Assembly: GCA_024304885.1 (NCBI GenBank)
Contig: JALJOM010000003.1
Coordinates: 1,150,110-1,214,109 of the forward strand
Reading direction: 5' to 3'
Length of the DNA stretch: 64,000 nucleotides
Source: Beijerinckiaceae bacterium
GTDB taxonomy: Bacteria; Pseudomonadota; Alphaproteobacteria; Rhizobiales; Beijerinckiaceae
A program made the position numbers and the translations under genes. The number at the start of each line of letters is the position of its first letter. The stretch's first letter is position 1. This document shows, in pieces, positions 54,509-63,312 of this stretch. Below the pieces are notes generated by a model, which saw only the letters and a list, made by a program, of their open reading frames with translations, made no database searches and had not been told where the DNA came from.

Positions 54509-55339
54509 TCAGGACACGAGCTGCCACAAGAGAGCCGCGGCCTCCATCTCGCGAAAGCGGCGCGCCTTGCGCAGGAGGGCCTCGGCGTCCTCACCCCAGA
54601 GCTCCATCTCGAAATCCTCGTCGACATGGGCCGCCGTCCAGGCGGCGGAGGCGTCGACCTCGCCGTGAGCGACACGAAGCGCGATGAGCGTCGAGCCCGT
54701 GAGCGTCGTCATGACGTGCAAGGCCGCGGCGCGAAAGGCGGCCGCGGGGCAGGGCGTCAGAAGCCGATCGACCGCCTCCCGCAACGCGACCCGCGCCGGC
54801 TCGGGCTGCTCGACGAACATCACGCCGACCGCGCAGACCAATCGCGCGCCGAGCTTGTCCCGTGCGAAGGCGAGGTAGGGGTCCCAGGCGGCGGACTGCG
54901 CCGCGACGAGGGCTTCCGGCTCGCCGGCGCGATAGCAGACGAGATCGGAGCCGGCATATTTCACGATCTCGGCCGCGGTCGCCGTAAGGTCGCGCGCGAC
55001 CCCGTCGATCGCGGAATTGACGAGTCGGGTCAGCGGCATGTCGGCGGGATCGATGATTTCCGCCTGGCGCGCCCATTCGGCCGCGAGCGCCTCGCCCGCG
55101 CCACGGGTCGGGACCGCGAGAATATTCTTCGCCGGGGTCTTGGCCGGGCGTCCGTCGAGGAGAAGCACGAAGGCGCCGTCGCGCGCTTCGGTCGTGACCT
55201 CCTCGTAGAAGCGCCGGGGCAGGGCCTTTTGCAGGTCGCGCCGTGCCAGCGCGACGGGATCGATCGGCTGGGCGGCACCGGGCTCGATCGCGTCGAGGAT
55301 CCGCGCCGCGAGGTCGTCGTTGCTCGGGGTGTCAGGCAT
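54509..55339 (-). CDS. ATP12-family chaperone for F1-ATPase assembly
   Basis: A 276-residue protein related to mitochondrial ATP12, which binds the F1 alpha subunit before assembly; found in alphaproteobacteria and mitochondria. Motifs: KALPRRFYEEVTTEARDGAF, LLLDGRPAKTPAKN, AEWARQAEIIDPADMPLTRL, and a C-terminal DEDFEMELWGEDAEA. Cytoplasmic. Its start overlaps the upstream hicB stop by eight bases, so the two are probably one unit. Confidence 0.93.
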   Translation of the reverse strand: MPDTPSNDDLAARILDAIEPGAAQPIDPVALARRDLQKALPRRFYEEVTTEARDGAFVLLLDGRPAKTPAKNILAVPTRGAGEALAAEWARQAEIIDPADMPLTRLVNSAIDGVARDLTATAAEIVKYAGSDLVCYRAGEPEALVAAQSAAWDPYLAFARDKLGARLVCAVGVMFVEQPEPARVALREAVDRLLTPCPAAAFRAAALHVMTTLTGSTLIALRVAHGEVDASAAWTAAHVDEDFEMELWGEDAEALLRKARRFREMEAAALLWQLVS

Positions 55340-55616
55340 GCGATTCAGTGGGAGACGCCACTGCTATGACCAAAGCGGCATCGGCAAAGCTCTCGGACCA
55401 TTCCGGGTCCTTCCGCAGCTCGGAGAGCTCACGTGGCTCGGGGACCGGGAGCTTGTCTTCCTGCATGCCTTCGGTCCAAAGCTCGAGTGCTTCCGCGGCA
55501 TTCGCGAAAAGATCATCCAGCTCGTCGGCCGCGGAAAAACATCCGGGCGCATCCGGAAAGGTCATGCCATAGGCGCTTTCGGGATCCTTGTGGACAATGA
55601 CGATGTAAGGCTTCAT
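55332..55616 (-). CDS. Orphan HicB-like protein
   Basis: A 94-residue HicB-type domain (YIVIVHKDPESAYGMTFPDA, PGCFSAADELDDLFANAAEA) without a recognisable C-terminal DNA-binding segment. No HicA is found in the ~95 bases upstream or anywhere near. Its stop overlaps the ATP12-family gene by eight bases. CGGAGCC precedes the ATG. It may have a role other than antitoxin; solitary HicB domains linked to housekeeping genes are known. Confidence 0.82.
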   Translation of the reverse strand: MKPYIVIVHKDPESAYGMTFPDAPGCFSAADELDDLFANAAEALELWTEGMQEDKLPVPEPRELSELRKDPEWSESFADAALVIAVASPTESHA

Positions 55617-55712
55617 GGCTCCGGCCCGTCGGATTTTCGGCAGGATACGGGATTTGGGGCAGGGCGCGAAGATCCTCTATCGAGACCAATTGGATTTTGG
55701 AAGAGACTCGCG

Positions 55713-56657
55713 ATGCTTGAAGGCCTGCCGCCGAACCGTGCCACCCATGTCATGCGCCTTTCCTGCGACGAGACGACGGCACGAAAGATCGCCGATATCG
55801 TCGTCGAGACCTTCGACCCTGCCGAGACGGCCGCCGCCGCCTTCGAGGAGGCGCCGACTACGGCGAGCTGGGCGGGAGGGCCCTGGATCGTCGAGGCCTA
55901 TTTCGGTGCGCCGCCCGACGAGGCGGGAGTGCGCGCGCTCGTCGCGGCGGCGGCCGGGGACGAGGCGGCCGAGGCCCTCACCTTCTCTCGTGTCGACGAG
56001 CGCGACTGGATCGCGTCCTCGCTCGAAGGGCTGAAGCCGGTACGGGCCGGGCGCTTCGTCGTGCACGGATCCCACGATCGGGGCGTGGCGCGCGCGAACG
56101 AGATCGGAATCGAGATCGAGGCGGCCCTCGCCTTCGGCACCGGCCACCATGGCTCGACCCGCGGCTGCCTCGAGCTTCTGGATCGGATCCTCGAGGTGCG
56201 GCGCCCGCGCAGCATCCTCGATCTCGGCACGGGCTCGGGCGTGCTTGCGATCGCGGCGGCGAAAGCGCTCCGGCAAAAGGTTCATGCGGGCGACATCGAT
56301 CCGGTGTCGGTCGCGGCAGCGCGAGGCAATGCGCGGTCGAATGGGGCAGGGTCGTTTCTGCGACCCGTGCGGGCAACAGGTGCCGAGCATCCCGAATTGC
56401 GCAACGGCGGCCCCTATGACCTCGTCCTCGCGAACATCCTTGCACGGCCCCTGCGCGCGCTCGCGCCGAGGATCGCGCGCTCGGCGGCACCCGCGGCCGA
56501 TCTCGTCCTCTCGGGGCTGATCGCCCGCGACGTTCCAGGCGTCGTCTCTGCCTATCGGACGCAGGGCTTCGCGCTCGTTCGCAGGCTCGAGATCGACGGC
56601 TGGGTCTCGCTGCACATGAAGCACCGGGCGACCGTCCGGCGGACGACCCCGAGCTAA
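55713..56657 (+). CDS. prmA: Ribosomal protein L11 methyltransferase
   Basis: A 314-residue enzyme that trimethylates L11 using SAM. N-terminal substrate-binding part (about 1-110), then the methyltransferase core: AFGTGHHGSTRGCLE, DLGTGSGVLAIAAAKAL, and DLVLANILARPL. Start at 55713 matches family N-termini; the frame to 55320 is a shadow opposite hicB. The stop overlaps the stop of the convergent flippase gene. Confidence 0.93.
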   Translation: MLEGLPPNRATHVMRLSCDETTARKIADIVVETFDPAETAAAAFEEAPTTASWAGGPWIVEAYFGAPPDEAGVRALVAAAAGDEAAEALTFSRVDERDWIASSLEGLKPVRAGRFVVHGSHDRGVARANEIGIEIEAALAFGTGHHGSTRGCLELLDRILEVRRPRSILDLGTGSGVLAIAAAKALRQKVHAGDIDPVSVAAARGNARSNGAGSFLRPVRATGAEHPELRNGGPYDLVLANILARPLRALAPRIARSAAPAADLVLSGLIARDVPGVVSAYRTQGFALVRRLEIDGWVSLHMKHRATVRRTTPS

Positions 56658-58090
56658 AGCGTCCGAGTCCGCGCCATGGCGAGGCGCACTCGCGCGATCG
56701 TCATGCTGCGCAAGCCCGCCACGTCGAAGCCGAGCACGACCACGGCATAGGAGACGACCCCCGTCCCGACTTGGAGCGCGAGCGTCGTCAAGGAGGGCAC
56801 GTCGTCGCGCATCGGCAGGACCAGCGCCGCCATGCAGGCATTGGCGACGGTGATCACGAAAAGGTCGCGGACCCGCGGCCATTGCGGCTTCGACACGCTC
56901 GCGAAGCCGACGAGGACCACGAGGGCGACGAGCATCGCGCCGGCCTGTGCGATGGCGAGGCTCGAGGCGCCGTCGCGCCCGGGGAGGAAGACGATCAGCA
57001 AGGCGTCGGCGACGCAGGCCGCGATGGCCGCCGCGATCAACGGAACGGTCTTCTTCTCGATCTGGAAGATCGGATAGATCGCATAATGAATGATCGCCAT
57101 GCAGAAGAGCCCGGTCATCATGAGCGGGAGCAGCTCGCCGAAATGGCCGTGATACTCGGCCGGGACGATCAGATATTCGATCGACGGCAAGGTCAGCCAG
57201 AGTCCGGTGCAAGCCGGCAGGACCATGGCGACGACGATCGTCATGTTGCGCGCGACCTGCTGGCGGCCCTCGGCCGGCCCGCGCAGCTCGTGCATTGCGA
57301 CCGCGATCTGGAACAAGACGATATCGAGCGCCGAGCCGATCGCCTGGATCGCCTTGGTCCCGAAATCATAGGCGAGCGAGAATTGCCCGGTCTCCGAGAA
57401 GCCGTAGAAGATCGCGAGGACGGAACGATTGGCGAGCGGGATCGCGAGATAGAGGAGGTTGGCGACGACGATCGGCAGGCTGTAAGCCATCAAGGCGCCG
57501 GCGATCGCCACCCTGGCGAGGCCGGGATTCGAGCCGTGATCGCGCAAGGAGGCCCGCGCCGTGGCGATGGATCCGGCAAGGCTGACGATGCCGCCGACGA
57601 GGGTGATCTTGGCGGAGGCGAACCAGAAGGCGCCGGCACCCATCAGCACCAGCGCCATGACGTTCTTCACGAGCACGAGGCGGGTGAAGAGTCCGTCGTG
57701 AAACCGCGCCCGAACCAGCGCCGTGTGGTAGTCGAAGAGGCCGTTGGTGATCGCGATCCCGAGCGCGAGCGCGATCAAGCCGTTCGAAAGGGTGAAGGTC
57801 ACGCCGGTGAGGACGAGAAGGCTCGCGGCGATGACGAGAAGCGTGGAGATGATTGCGAAGCCGCAGTCGAGCGTCGCGCGAAGCGCCGGCTCCTCGGTCC
57901 GGATCCGCTCCGAGTAGAACCGCGTGGCGCCGAGGCGAATCCAGTCGAAGAAGGCCGTCTGCACCGCGATGCCGGTCGCATAGGCGAGCGCGAACCGGCC
58001 ATATTCCTCCGGCCCGAGGAATTTCGCGACGAGAAGCCCGATCGCGAAATTGACGAGAAGGCTGCAGGCGAAGGCGAGAAAGACGGTCAT
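56654..58090 (-). CDS. Oligosaccharide flippase family protein (Wzx-like)
   Basis: A 478-residue inner-membrane protein with about 12-14 helices. FAIGLLVAKFLGPEEYGRFA at the start is the typical signature of lipid-linked oligosaccharide flippases, followed by FYGFSETGQFSLAYDF mid-protein. It would export sugar intermediates for surface polysaccharide. No glycosyltransferase cluster is adjacent, so substrate is unknown. Convergent with prmA, stops overlapping. Confidence 0.88.
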   Translation of the reverse strand: MTVFLAFACSLLVNFAIGLLVAKFLGPEEYGRFALAYATGIAVQTAFFDWIRLGATRFYSERIRTEEPALRATLDCGFAIISTLLVIAASLLVLTGVTFTLSNGLIALALGIAITNGLFDYHTALVRARFHDGLFTRLVLVKNVMALVLMGAGAFWFASAKITLVGGIVSLAGSIATARASLRDHGSNPGLARVAIAGALMAYSLPIVVANLLYLAIPLANRSVLAIFYGFSETGQFSLAYDFGTKAIQAIGSALDIVLFQIAVAMHELRGPAEGRQQVARNMTIVVAMVLPACTGLWLTLPSIEYLIVPAEYHGHFGELLPLMMTGLFCMAIIHYAIYPIFQIEKKTVPLIAAAIAACVADALLIVFLPGRDGASSLAIAQAGAMLVALVVLVGFASVSKPQWPRVRDLFVITVANACMAALVLPMRDDVPSLTTLALQVGTGVVSYAVVVLGFDVAGLRSMTIARVRLAMARTRTL

Positions 58091-58292
58091 GATCTGCCAG
58101 GTCGCGCCAGCGGCGGCTGCGAGGCGGGGGCGAGCGAGTATCCCGGGCTATAGCTGAACACCTGAACCTTTCCCGAACCTCTCGCTTCCTGATGGGGCAC
58201 CGTCACGAAAGGCATCACCTCGAATTGACGACACCCGAGCGGCGCCGCTCGGGCGCGGTGGCCGCGGTGCTTTCTTGTGCCGCGCAAAATGG

Positions 58293-58393
58293 CTAGAGCA
58301 TTTTCCGGCGAACCGGAACCGGTTCACGTCGCGAAAATGCGACCGACCAAAGGTTAGAGCGATTTCCGATCCCAGGACATCGGAAAGCGCTCT
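58293..58393 (+). repeat. Dispersed palindromic intergenic repeat, copy 7 (full length), abutting the ccdA RBS
   Basis: Module A: CTAGAGCATTTTCCGGCGAA, GGTTCACGTCGCGAAAATGC, GACCGACCAAAGG. Module B at 58356-58393 is a strong hairpin: AGAGCG + TTTCCGAT pairing with ATCGGAAA + CGCTCT. The GGAAAAG ribosome-binding site of ccdA begins at the next base. Confidence 0.82.
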
Positions 58394-58403
58394 GGAAAAG
58401 CGC

Positions 58404-59135
58404 ATGACGCAAGATGTCACCTTTCTGGCCGCGGTGCTCGCGGGACTCTTGTCCTTCCTGAGCCCTTGCGTCCTACCGCTCGTCCCCCCCTATCTCACCT
58501 TCATCGCGGGGACGACCATCGAGGAAGTCGCGACGCGCAAGGAAAGGCGCGCCCGGCGCGACATCCTCGTCGCCGCGGCTTTGTTCATCCTCGGGTTCTC
58601 GACGGTTTTCGTCGGCCTCGGCGCGACGGCCTCGGCTTTCGGCCAGCTGCTGCGGGAGCATCTCTCGCATCTCTCGCTGCTCGCCGGCGTCGCGATCGTG
58701 CTCATGGGCTTTCATTTTCTCGGGGTATTCCGATTCGCGCTGCTCTATCGGGAGGCCCGGGTCGAGGTGCAAAAGCCGGTCGGGACCTGGGGTGCCTATG
58801 TCATGGGGCTCGCCTTCGCCTTCGGCTGGACCCCGTGCATCGGACCGGTGCTCGCGGCGATTCTCGCCGTCGCCGCCTCGCAGGAGACCGCCGGCACAGG
58901 TGCCGCGCTCCTTGCCGCCTACTCGCTCGGGCTCGGGCTTCCGTTTCTATTGGCGGCGCTGGCCATCGAGCCCTTCATCGGCTTCATGAAGCGGTTCCGA
59001 CGCTACTTCGCCACGCTCGAGCGCATCGTCGGCGTGCTCCTCGTCGCGACCGGGGTCGCCTTCCTCACCGGCTCGGTCCAGGATCTCTCGTTCTGGCTGC
59101 TCGAGACCTTCCCGGGGCTGGCGAATTTCGGATAG
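58404..59135 (+). CDS. ccdA: Cytochrome c biogenesis protein CcdA (thiol-disulfide membrane transporter)
   Basis: A 243-residue inner-membrane protein with six helices that carries reducing power from cytoplasmic thioredoxin to periplasmic thiols for heme attachment. The two redox cysteines are in FLSPCVLPLVPPYL and FGWTPCIGPVLAA, in helices 1 and 4. The start is preferred at 58404 with GGAAAAG three bases upstream; the longer frame is the translated repeat. A repeat hairpin lies directly upstream. Several c-type cytochromes are encoded in this window. Confidence 0.94.
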   Translation: MTQDVTFLAAVLAGLLSFLSPCVLPLVPPYLTFIAGTTIEEVATRKERRARRDILVAAALFILGFSTVFVGLGATASAFGQLLREHLSHLSLLAGVAIVLMGFHFLGVFRFALLYREARVEVQKPVGTWGAYVMGLAFAFGWTPCIGPVLAAILAVAASQETAGTGAALLAAYSLGLGLPFLLAALAIEPFIGFMKRFRRYFATLERIVGVLLVATGVAFLTGSVQDLSFWLLETFPGLANFG

Positions 59136-59345
59136 TGCGGGACGAGAAAAAGCCCGCGGTCGTGGCGCTCGGCGCTTCCCGCCTCGTTGGGGGGTGAGTC
59201 TCGGCTTCCGCCCCGTCCTTACGCCGGGGGAGACGCGGGTCGAGCCGCGAGCTCTTCACCGGGAATTCTCGATTTTTGCACGACGGCGCCGGCGCACAGC
59301 AATTTCAGTCAAGACAGCGAATTTGGTTTTCGGCATATTGTGAAA

Positions 59346-60227
59346 ATGGAATTCAAGCCTACATCCAAAGCAAGCAGCTATGCACGACGCATCAACCGTG
59401 TTCTCGATTATATCGACAAGCATTTGGATGAAACACTCTCGGTAGAGAGTCTTGCTAACATTGCAAATTTTTCAAAATTTCATTTCCATCGGCAATTTTC
59501 AGAATATTGTGGGATAAGCGTTTCTCGGTACATTCAATTGATGAGGCTCAAAAGAGCTTCGTATCGGCTAGCGTTCAATCACGGCGCCCCCATTATCGAT
59601 ATAGCGTTGGACTCGGGATTCGAAAATCCCGAATCTTTCTCCCGTGCCTTCAAGAACATGTTTGGTCAAACTCCGAGCGAGTTCCGTAAGAAACCCGATT
59701 GGGTCTCGTGGAGCAACCGCTACGAAATCGCAAATCCGCCACGCGAAAGGATGTACGAAATGGAGGTCCGAATTGTCGAGGTCGAGCCGATATTGGTGGC
59801 GGCGCTCGAACACAATGGCTCACCTGCCTTGCTCAACGACTCTGTTCAACGCTTTATCCAATGGCGAAAGGGAACCGGGCTGTCGCCGATCGACCAAAGC
59901 CAGACCTACGGCGTCCCATATAACGATCCGAACTCGACGCCACCTGAAGAATTTCGCTTCGACATTTGCGCCTCGGTGACGGAAACGGTGCCAATCAACC
60001 CGCAAGGAATTGTCACGAAGACAATTCCCGGCGGTCGCTGCGCCGTGGCCACTCATGCCGGTTCTCGAGAGAGGATCAGTGAAAGCGTATACGAGCTGTA
60101 TCGAGAGTGGCTCCCGAAAAGCGGCGAAGAGTTGCGGGAGTTTCCCGTTTATTTTCACTACTTGAATCTCGACCATGACACGCCGGCCCATGAACATCTG
60201 ACCGACATCTACTTGCCTTTGAGGTAG
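59346..60227 (+). CDS. AraC-family regulator with GyrI-like effector domain
   Basis: A 293-residue protein. N-terminal AraC DNA-binding domain with two helix-turn-helix units (SVESLANIANFSKFHFHRQF and IDIALDSGFENPESFSRAFK; SEFRK closes it) and a C-terminal GyrI/SOUL-like ligand domain (about 140-293: VRIVEVEPILVAALEHNG, FPVYFHYLNLD). Resembles SbmC/Rob-type regulators that sense drugs or small molecules. Codon use is clearly AT-richer than neighbours, pointing to acquisition. ATG at 59346 is favoured; the upstream frame is not conserved-looking. No obvious target operon besides neighbours. Confidence 0.88.
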   Translation: MEFKPTSKASSYARRINRVLDYIDKHLDETLSVESLANIANFSKFHFHRQFSEYCGISVSRYIQLMRLKRASYRLAFNHGAPIIDIALDSGFENPESFSRAFKNMFGQTPSEFRKKPDWVSWSNRYEIANPPRERMYEMEVRIVEVEPILVAALEHNGSPALLNDSVQRFIQWRKGTGLSPIDQSQTYGVPYNDPNSTPPEEFRFDICASVTETVPINPQGIVTKTIPGGRCAVATHAGSRERISESVYELYREWLPKSGEELREFPVYFHYLNLDHDTPAHEHLTDIYLPLR

Positions 60228-60267
60228 TCGGCGTTTCAGCGAGATAACGCATATCGTGAGGCCGGTG

Positions 60268-62010
60268 CTATTTCTGGTGGCCCAAGGCCCAGACATAGGC
60301 GGCGAGCGCCGCGACATCGGCTTGCGAGAGCTCGACCCCGCCGAGTGGCGGCATGGCCCCCAAGTTCTTCTTCGGATGCGGGACGCCGGCGACAATTGTC
60401 CGCGTGATGGAGTCGAGGCTCCCGTCGCCCCAGAGCCATGTGCCGCTCGTGAGGTCCGGCCCGACGGGCGTGCCCCTCGCGTCGCTGCCGTGGCAGCCGC
60501 CGCAGGTCGCGCCGCCCACCTCGCCGAGATAGATCCGCCGGCCGAGGGCCACTTGGTCCGCCGTCGAGCCGGGCGGCGTCGGGAGAGACGGCGCAGATGT
60601 GCCGGCCTCGGGACGGAGTCCTTCCGGTGCCGGTGCCGACAAGGCCTTCGTCACGTCGGCACCGCCGACATAGGTGATGCGCCAGATTCGCCCGCGTACA
60701 TCGTCCGACACGTACAAGGCGCCGTCCGGCCCGACGGCGAGGCCCGAGGGCCGATAGGCCGCCCGGCCGGGTTCCTTGACGGCTCCGGCAAAGCCGTCGG
60801 CGAAAACCGTGAAGGGACCCGCGGCCTTGCCGTCGGCGAGCGGCTGGAACACCACATTATAGCCGCCCTGAGGTCCCGGGGCTCGGTTCCACGAGCCGTG
60901 GAAAGCCAAGAACGCCCCGCCCCGATAGGCCGCGGGAAACTGCGTGCCGGCGTAGATCTTCAGGTCGTTCGGCGCCCAATGCGCTGGAAAGAACGCGACC
61001 GCCGGGTCCTTGCTCGCGCAAATACCGACCGCCTTGCCGCCGTCGCCGCCATATTCCGGGGCGAGCACGAGCTTTTGCCGCTCGCCGTCATGGTAGCAAT
61101 AAGGCCAGCCGTAGTCCCCGCCTTGCTTCAGCTCGACCATGACCTCGGCCGGGAGACTTTGTCCCTGCTCGGGGCGATAGAGGTTCGACCAGTTCTCGGC
61201 GAGCTGGTCGCGGCCGTGCTGGGTGGCGTAGATTCGTCCCGCGGTGTCGACCGCGATGCCCTCGGCATTGCGCAAGCCCGTCGCGAAACGCTCGGCCTTC
61301 GAGAAGCGCTGGTTGGTCTTGCTCGCGTCGTAGCGCCAGATGCCGCCGCGCGTCTCGAGCTCGGTGCAAGGATCGTTTCCCCGCGTTCGCGGCATCCGGT
61401 TGAAGATCTCGCAAGTATTGGTCGCGGATCCGAGATCGACATAGAGATGGCCGGTGGCGTCGATCGTGAACGGATGCATCGGGTGGTCGCCCGAGACCGG
61501 AAGGCCCGCGACGATCGTCTCCGGTGGGGTCTCGGGCGCGATCTCGCCCTCGGCCAGGGCGTAGCGCACGATGCGATCGTCGATCTCGGCATAGAGCGCG
61601 CCGCGATGGATCCCGATGCCGGTCCCGCCATGGGCACCGGTCGCGGGCGTTTCGCCGAAGCGCTCGATCACATCGGCGCGCCCGTCGCCGTCGGTATCCC
61701 GCAGCGCGACGAGAAACCCATCGGTCAGGGGTGCGCTGGTCTTGTAGTAGGCGCCGCTCCAGGTGTTGACGTAGACGACGCCATTCGGTGCGACGACGAG
61801 ATGGCGCGCATGCCCGGGGATGTCGGCGAAGACCGTCGCGCAAAATCCGTCCGGGACGTTGATCCCGCCGCCGTTGCCGGGGCAAGGGACGGCTTGCTTT
61901 GCCGTCTCGGCCTTTTGGGCGAATACGGTCGTCACGAGCGCCAGGGCGCCGAAGCAGCCCGCCGCCACGACCGGAAGGGCGCGCATGGGCTCCGACCTGC
62001 GATATTTCAT
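60268..62010 (-). CDS. Exported PQQ-type sugar dehydrogenase with C-terminal cytochrome c domain
   Basis: A 580-residue protein: signal peptide (to about residue 31), a soluble glucose dehydrogenase-like six-bladed propeller (GFCATVFADIPGHARHLVVA, HGGTGIGIH, GLRNAEGIAVD, GGDYGWPYCYHDG, HGSWNRAPGPQGGYNV, YRPSGLAVGPDGALYVSDD) and a cytochrome c domain with CGGCH (Cys503) and an axial Met553 in GAMPPLGG. It would oxidise an aldose or related alcohol in the periplasm and pass electrons to its own heme. PQQ synthesis genes are not in the window. GGAG precedes the ATG. It lies downstream of a second propeller gene on the same strand. Confidence 0.88.
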   Translation of the reverse strand: MKYRRSEPMRALPVVAAGCFGALALVTTVFAQKAETAKQAVPCPGNGGGINVPDGFCATVFADIPGHARHLVVAPNGVVYVNTWSGAYYKTSAPLTDGFLVALRDTDGDGRADVIERFGETPATGAHGGTGIGIHRGALYAEIDDRIVRYALAEGEIAPETPPETIVAGLPVSGDHPMHPFTIDATGHLYVDLGSATNTCEIFNRMPRTRGNDPCTELETRGGIWRYDASKTNQRFSKAERFATGLRNAEGIAVDTAGRIYATQHGRDQLAENWSNLYRPEQGQSLPAEVMVELKQGGDYGWPYCYHDGERQKLVLAPEYGGDGGKAVGICASKDPAVAFFPAHWAPNDLKIYAGTQFPAAYRGGAFLAFHGSWNRAPGPQGGYNVVFQPLADGKAAGPFTVFADGFAGAVKEPGRAAYRPSGLAVGPDGALYVSDDVRGRIWRITYVGGADVTKALSAPAPEGLRPEAGTSAPSLPTPPGSTADQVALGRRIYLGEVGGATCGGCHGSDARGTPVGPDLTSGTWLWGDGSLDSITRTIVAGVPHPKKNLGAMPPLGGVELSQADVAALAAYVWALGHQK

Positions 62011-62027
62011 GGGCTCGGCTCCTTCGT

Positions 62028-62050
62028 TAGAGCAATTTCCAGCGTACCGG
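62028..62050 (+). repeat. Dispersed palindromic repeat, end fragment
   Basis: AGAGCAATTTCCAGCGTACCGG matches the left end of module A only. Located between the two propeller genes. Confidence 0.45.
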
Positions 62051-62085
62051 CCACTGGTCGGCGTCGCCCGGCGTCGCGGCGAGGC

Positions 62086-63057
62086 TCAGCGCGCAGCGAG
62101 CGGCACGGCATCGACCCGGAACGGCAGCCGTGGCCCCTCTCCCTCGCTCGGGTGAATCAGCCGGGAAAGCTGGCCCTCCGCAACCCAAGCCGTGCTTCCG
62201 ACGCGGGTCACGCCCGTCGGCTGGAGATAACCCTCCCCGAGCGTCTCGATCGTCGCACTATTTCCGGCGATGGTGACACGATCGAGACTGCCGGTCCCCT
62301 CGATCATCAAGAATGTCGTGCCGTCGAGAGAGCGCAAGGCGTCCGGCAGGGCGATCGGGCGCGAGGTGACGAGCTGCGTGACCTTTCCGGGGGCGCCGTC
62401 CTTCACCTCGATCCTGAGCAGCAGGCCCGAGGCGAAGGTGTTCACATAGAGGTTCCCGTCGCTCCCGAAGGCGATTCCGTCGAGCCCGGCCCCATCCTTC
62501 GGCGGCACGAACAAGGGGTCGATCAGCCAGACCTCGAGAATCGCGCCGCCGGGCGCCAGTCGCAGTATCTCCGGCGCGAAGGAATTCGTCACAAAGACCG
62601 AGCCGTCGGGGCCGACAGCCATATCGTTGCAGAGCGTGCGGCTGCCCGGCAGGGCGACGGAGATCTTGCCTTCGCCCGTGCCGAGATCGAAGCCCTTCAG
62701 GAAGCTTCCCTCGACCTCGCTCGGCCCCGGCGCGTTGAAGGCGGAGGCATTGTTCGAGCAGACCCACAGCGTGCCCGAGCGCTCGTCGGCTAGGACGCCG
62801 AAGGTCGAGCGCGTGCCGAAGGCGCCGGGCGCGATAAAGGCCTCGGCGCGGGCTTGGCCAGGGCGCACGCGGACCACGCCGCCGTCGGCGAAGCTCGAGA
62901 CATAGAGCGTGCCGTCCGAGGTGGAGGTGATGCTTTCCGGATAGGCGCTCTCGCTCGGAAGCATGATGCTCGACGCACCGGCGTTCGTGCCGAGCAGCGC
63001 TGCGAGGGCGAGGACGGCGCCCGAGCAAATCCGGCGGGCGAAGGTCGCGAAGGCCAT
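62086..63057 (-). CDS. Exported SMP-30/gluconolactonase-like beta-propeller protein
   Basis: A 323-residue protein with a signal peptide (residues 1-30, ending NAGA). Propeller blades of SMP-30/NHL type recur: YPESITSTSDGTLYVSSFAD, NDMAVGPDGSVFVTNSF, LDGIAFGSDGNLYVNTFASG. Such proteins are often lactonases that use a divalent metal, but the Glu/Asp/Asn ligand set cannot be fixed by eye. A lactonase next to a sugar dehydrogenase would make a two-step aldose oxidation (inference). ATG at 63057 is preferred. Confidence 0.82.
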   Translation of the reverse strand: MAFATFARRICSGAVLALAALLGTNAGASSIMLPSESAYPESITSTSDGTLYVSSFADGGVVRVRPGQARAEAFIAPGAFGTRSTFGVLADERSGTLWVCSNNASAFNAPGPSEVEGSFLKGFDLGTGEGKISVALPGSRTLCNDMAVGPDGSVFVTNSFAPEILRLAPGGAILEVWLIDPLFVPPKDGAGLDGIAFGSDGNLYVNTFASGLLLRIEVKDGAPGKVTQLVTSRPIALPDALRSLDGTTFLMIEGTGSLDRVTIAGNSATIETLGEGYLQPTGVTRVGSTAWVAEGQLSRLIHPSEGEGPRLPFRVDAVPLAAR

Positions 63058-63070
63058 GTCTCGTGTAGGG

Positions 63071-63169
63071 CACTTTCCGATCCCGGTGGATCGGAAAGCA
63101 GTTCTACTTCTGAGTATTATTGCATTTTCACGACGCGAACCGGCATCCACTTCGCTGGAAAATGCTCTG
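63071..63169 (-). repeat. Dispersed palindromic intergenic repeat, copy 8 (inverted)
   Basis: CACTTTCCGATCCCGGTGGA hairpin, TATTATTGCATTTTCACGACG core and CCACTTCGCTGGAAAATGCTC end. Starts 14 bases upstream of the SMP-30-like ATG. Confidence 0.78.
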
Positions 63170-63202
63170 GGCATATGCATCCGTCCCCGTTCTCCTATCC
63201 GC

Positions 63203-63248
63203 CGCCATTGAAGCGTGGACCGGAAACCCGGTTCACGCTTCAATGGCG
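63203..63248. repeat. 46-base palindrome, 21-bp arms with one mismatch
   Basis: CGCCATTGAAGCGTG and its exact inverse CACGCTTCAATGGCG flank ACCGG/CCGGT around a four-base loop. It lies between the divergent SMP-30-like and flavin reductase genes, so it could be an operator or a transcription attenuator. Confidence 0.65.
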
Positions 63249-63277
63249 AGGAAGCGGATACGCCGAATACCACCGAC

Positions 63278-63296
63278 GTACCGGGAATCCCGGTAC
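63278..63296. promoter_or_regulatory. 19-base palindrome, possible operator
   Basis: GTACCGGG AAT CCCGGTAC is a perfect inverted repeat of eight bases with a three-base centre, in the same intergenic region as two other palindromes. Size and symmetry fit a dimeric regulator site; no regulator is identified. Confidence 0.4.
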
Positions 63297-63312
63297 TAGG
63301 CCGTTGTGCTCG

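Noticed and set aside
60256-62793. 845-codon plus-strand open frame
   Set aside because: Antisense shadow of the two propeller genes, which have signal peptides, motifs and ribosome-binding sites.
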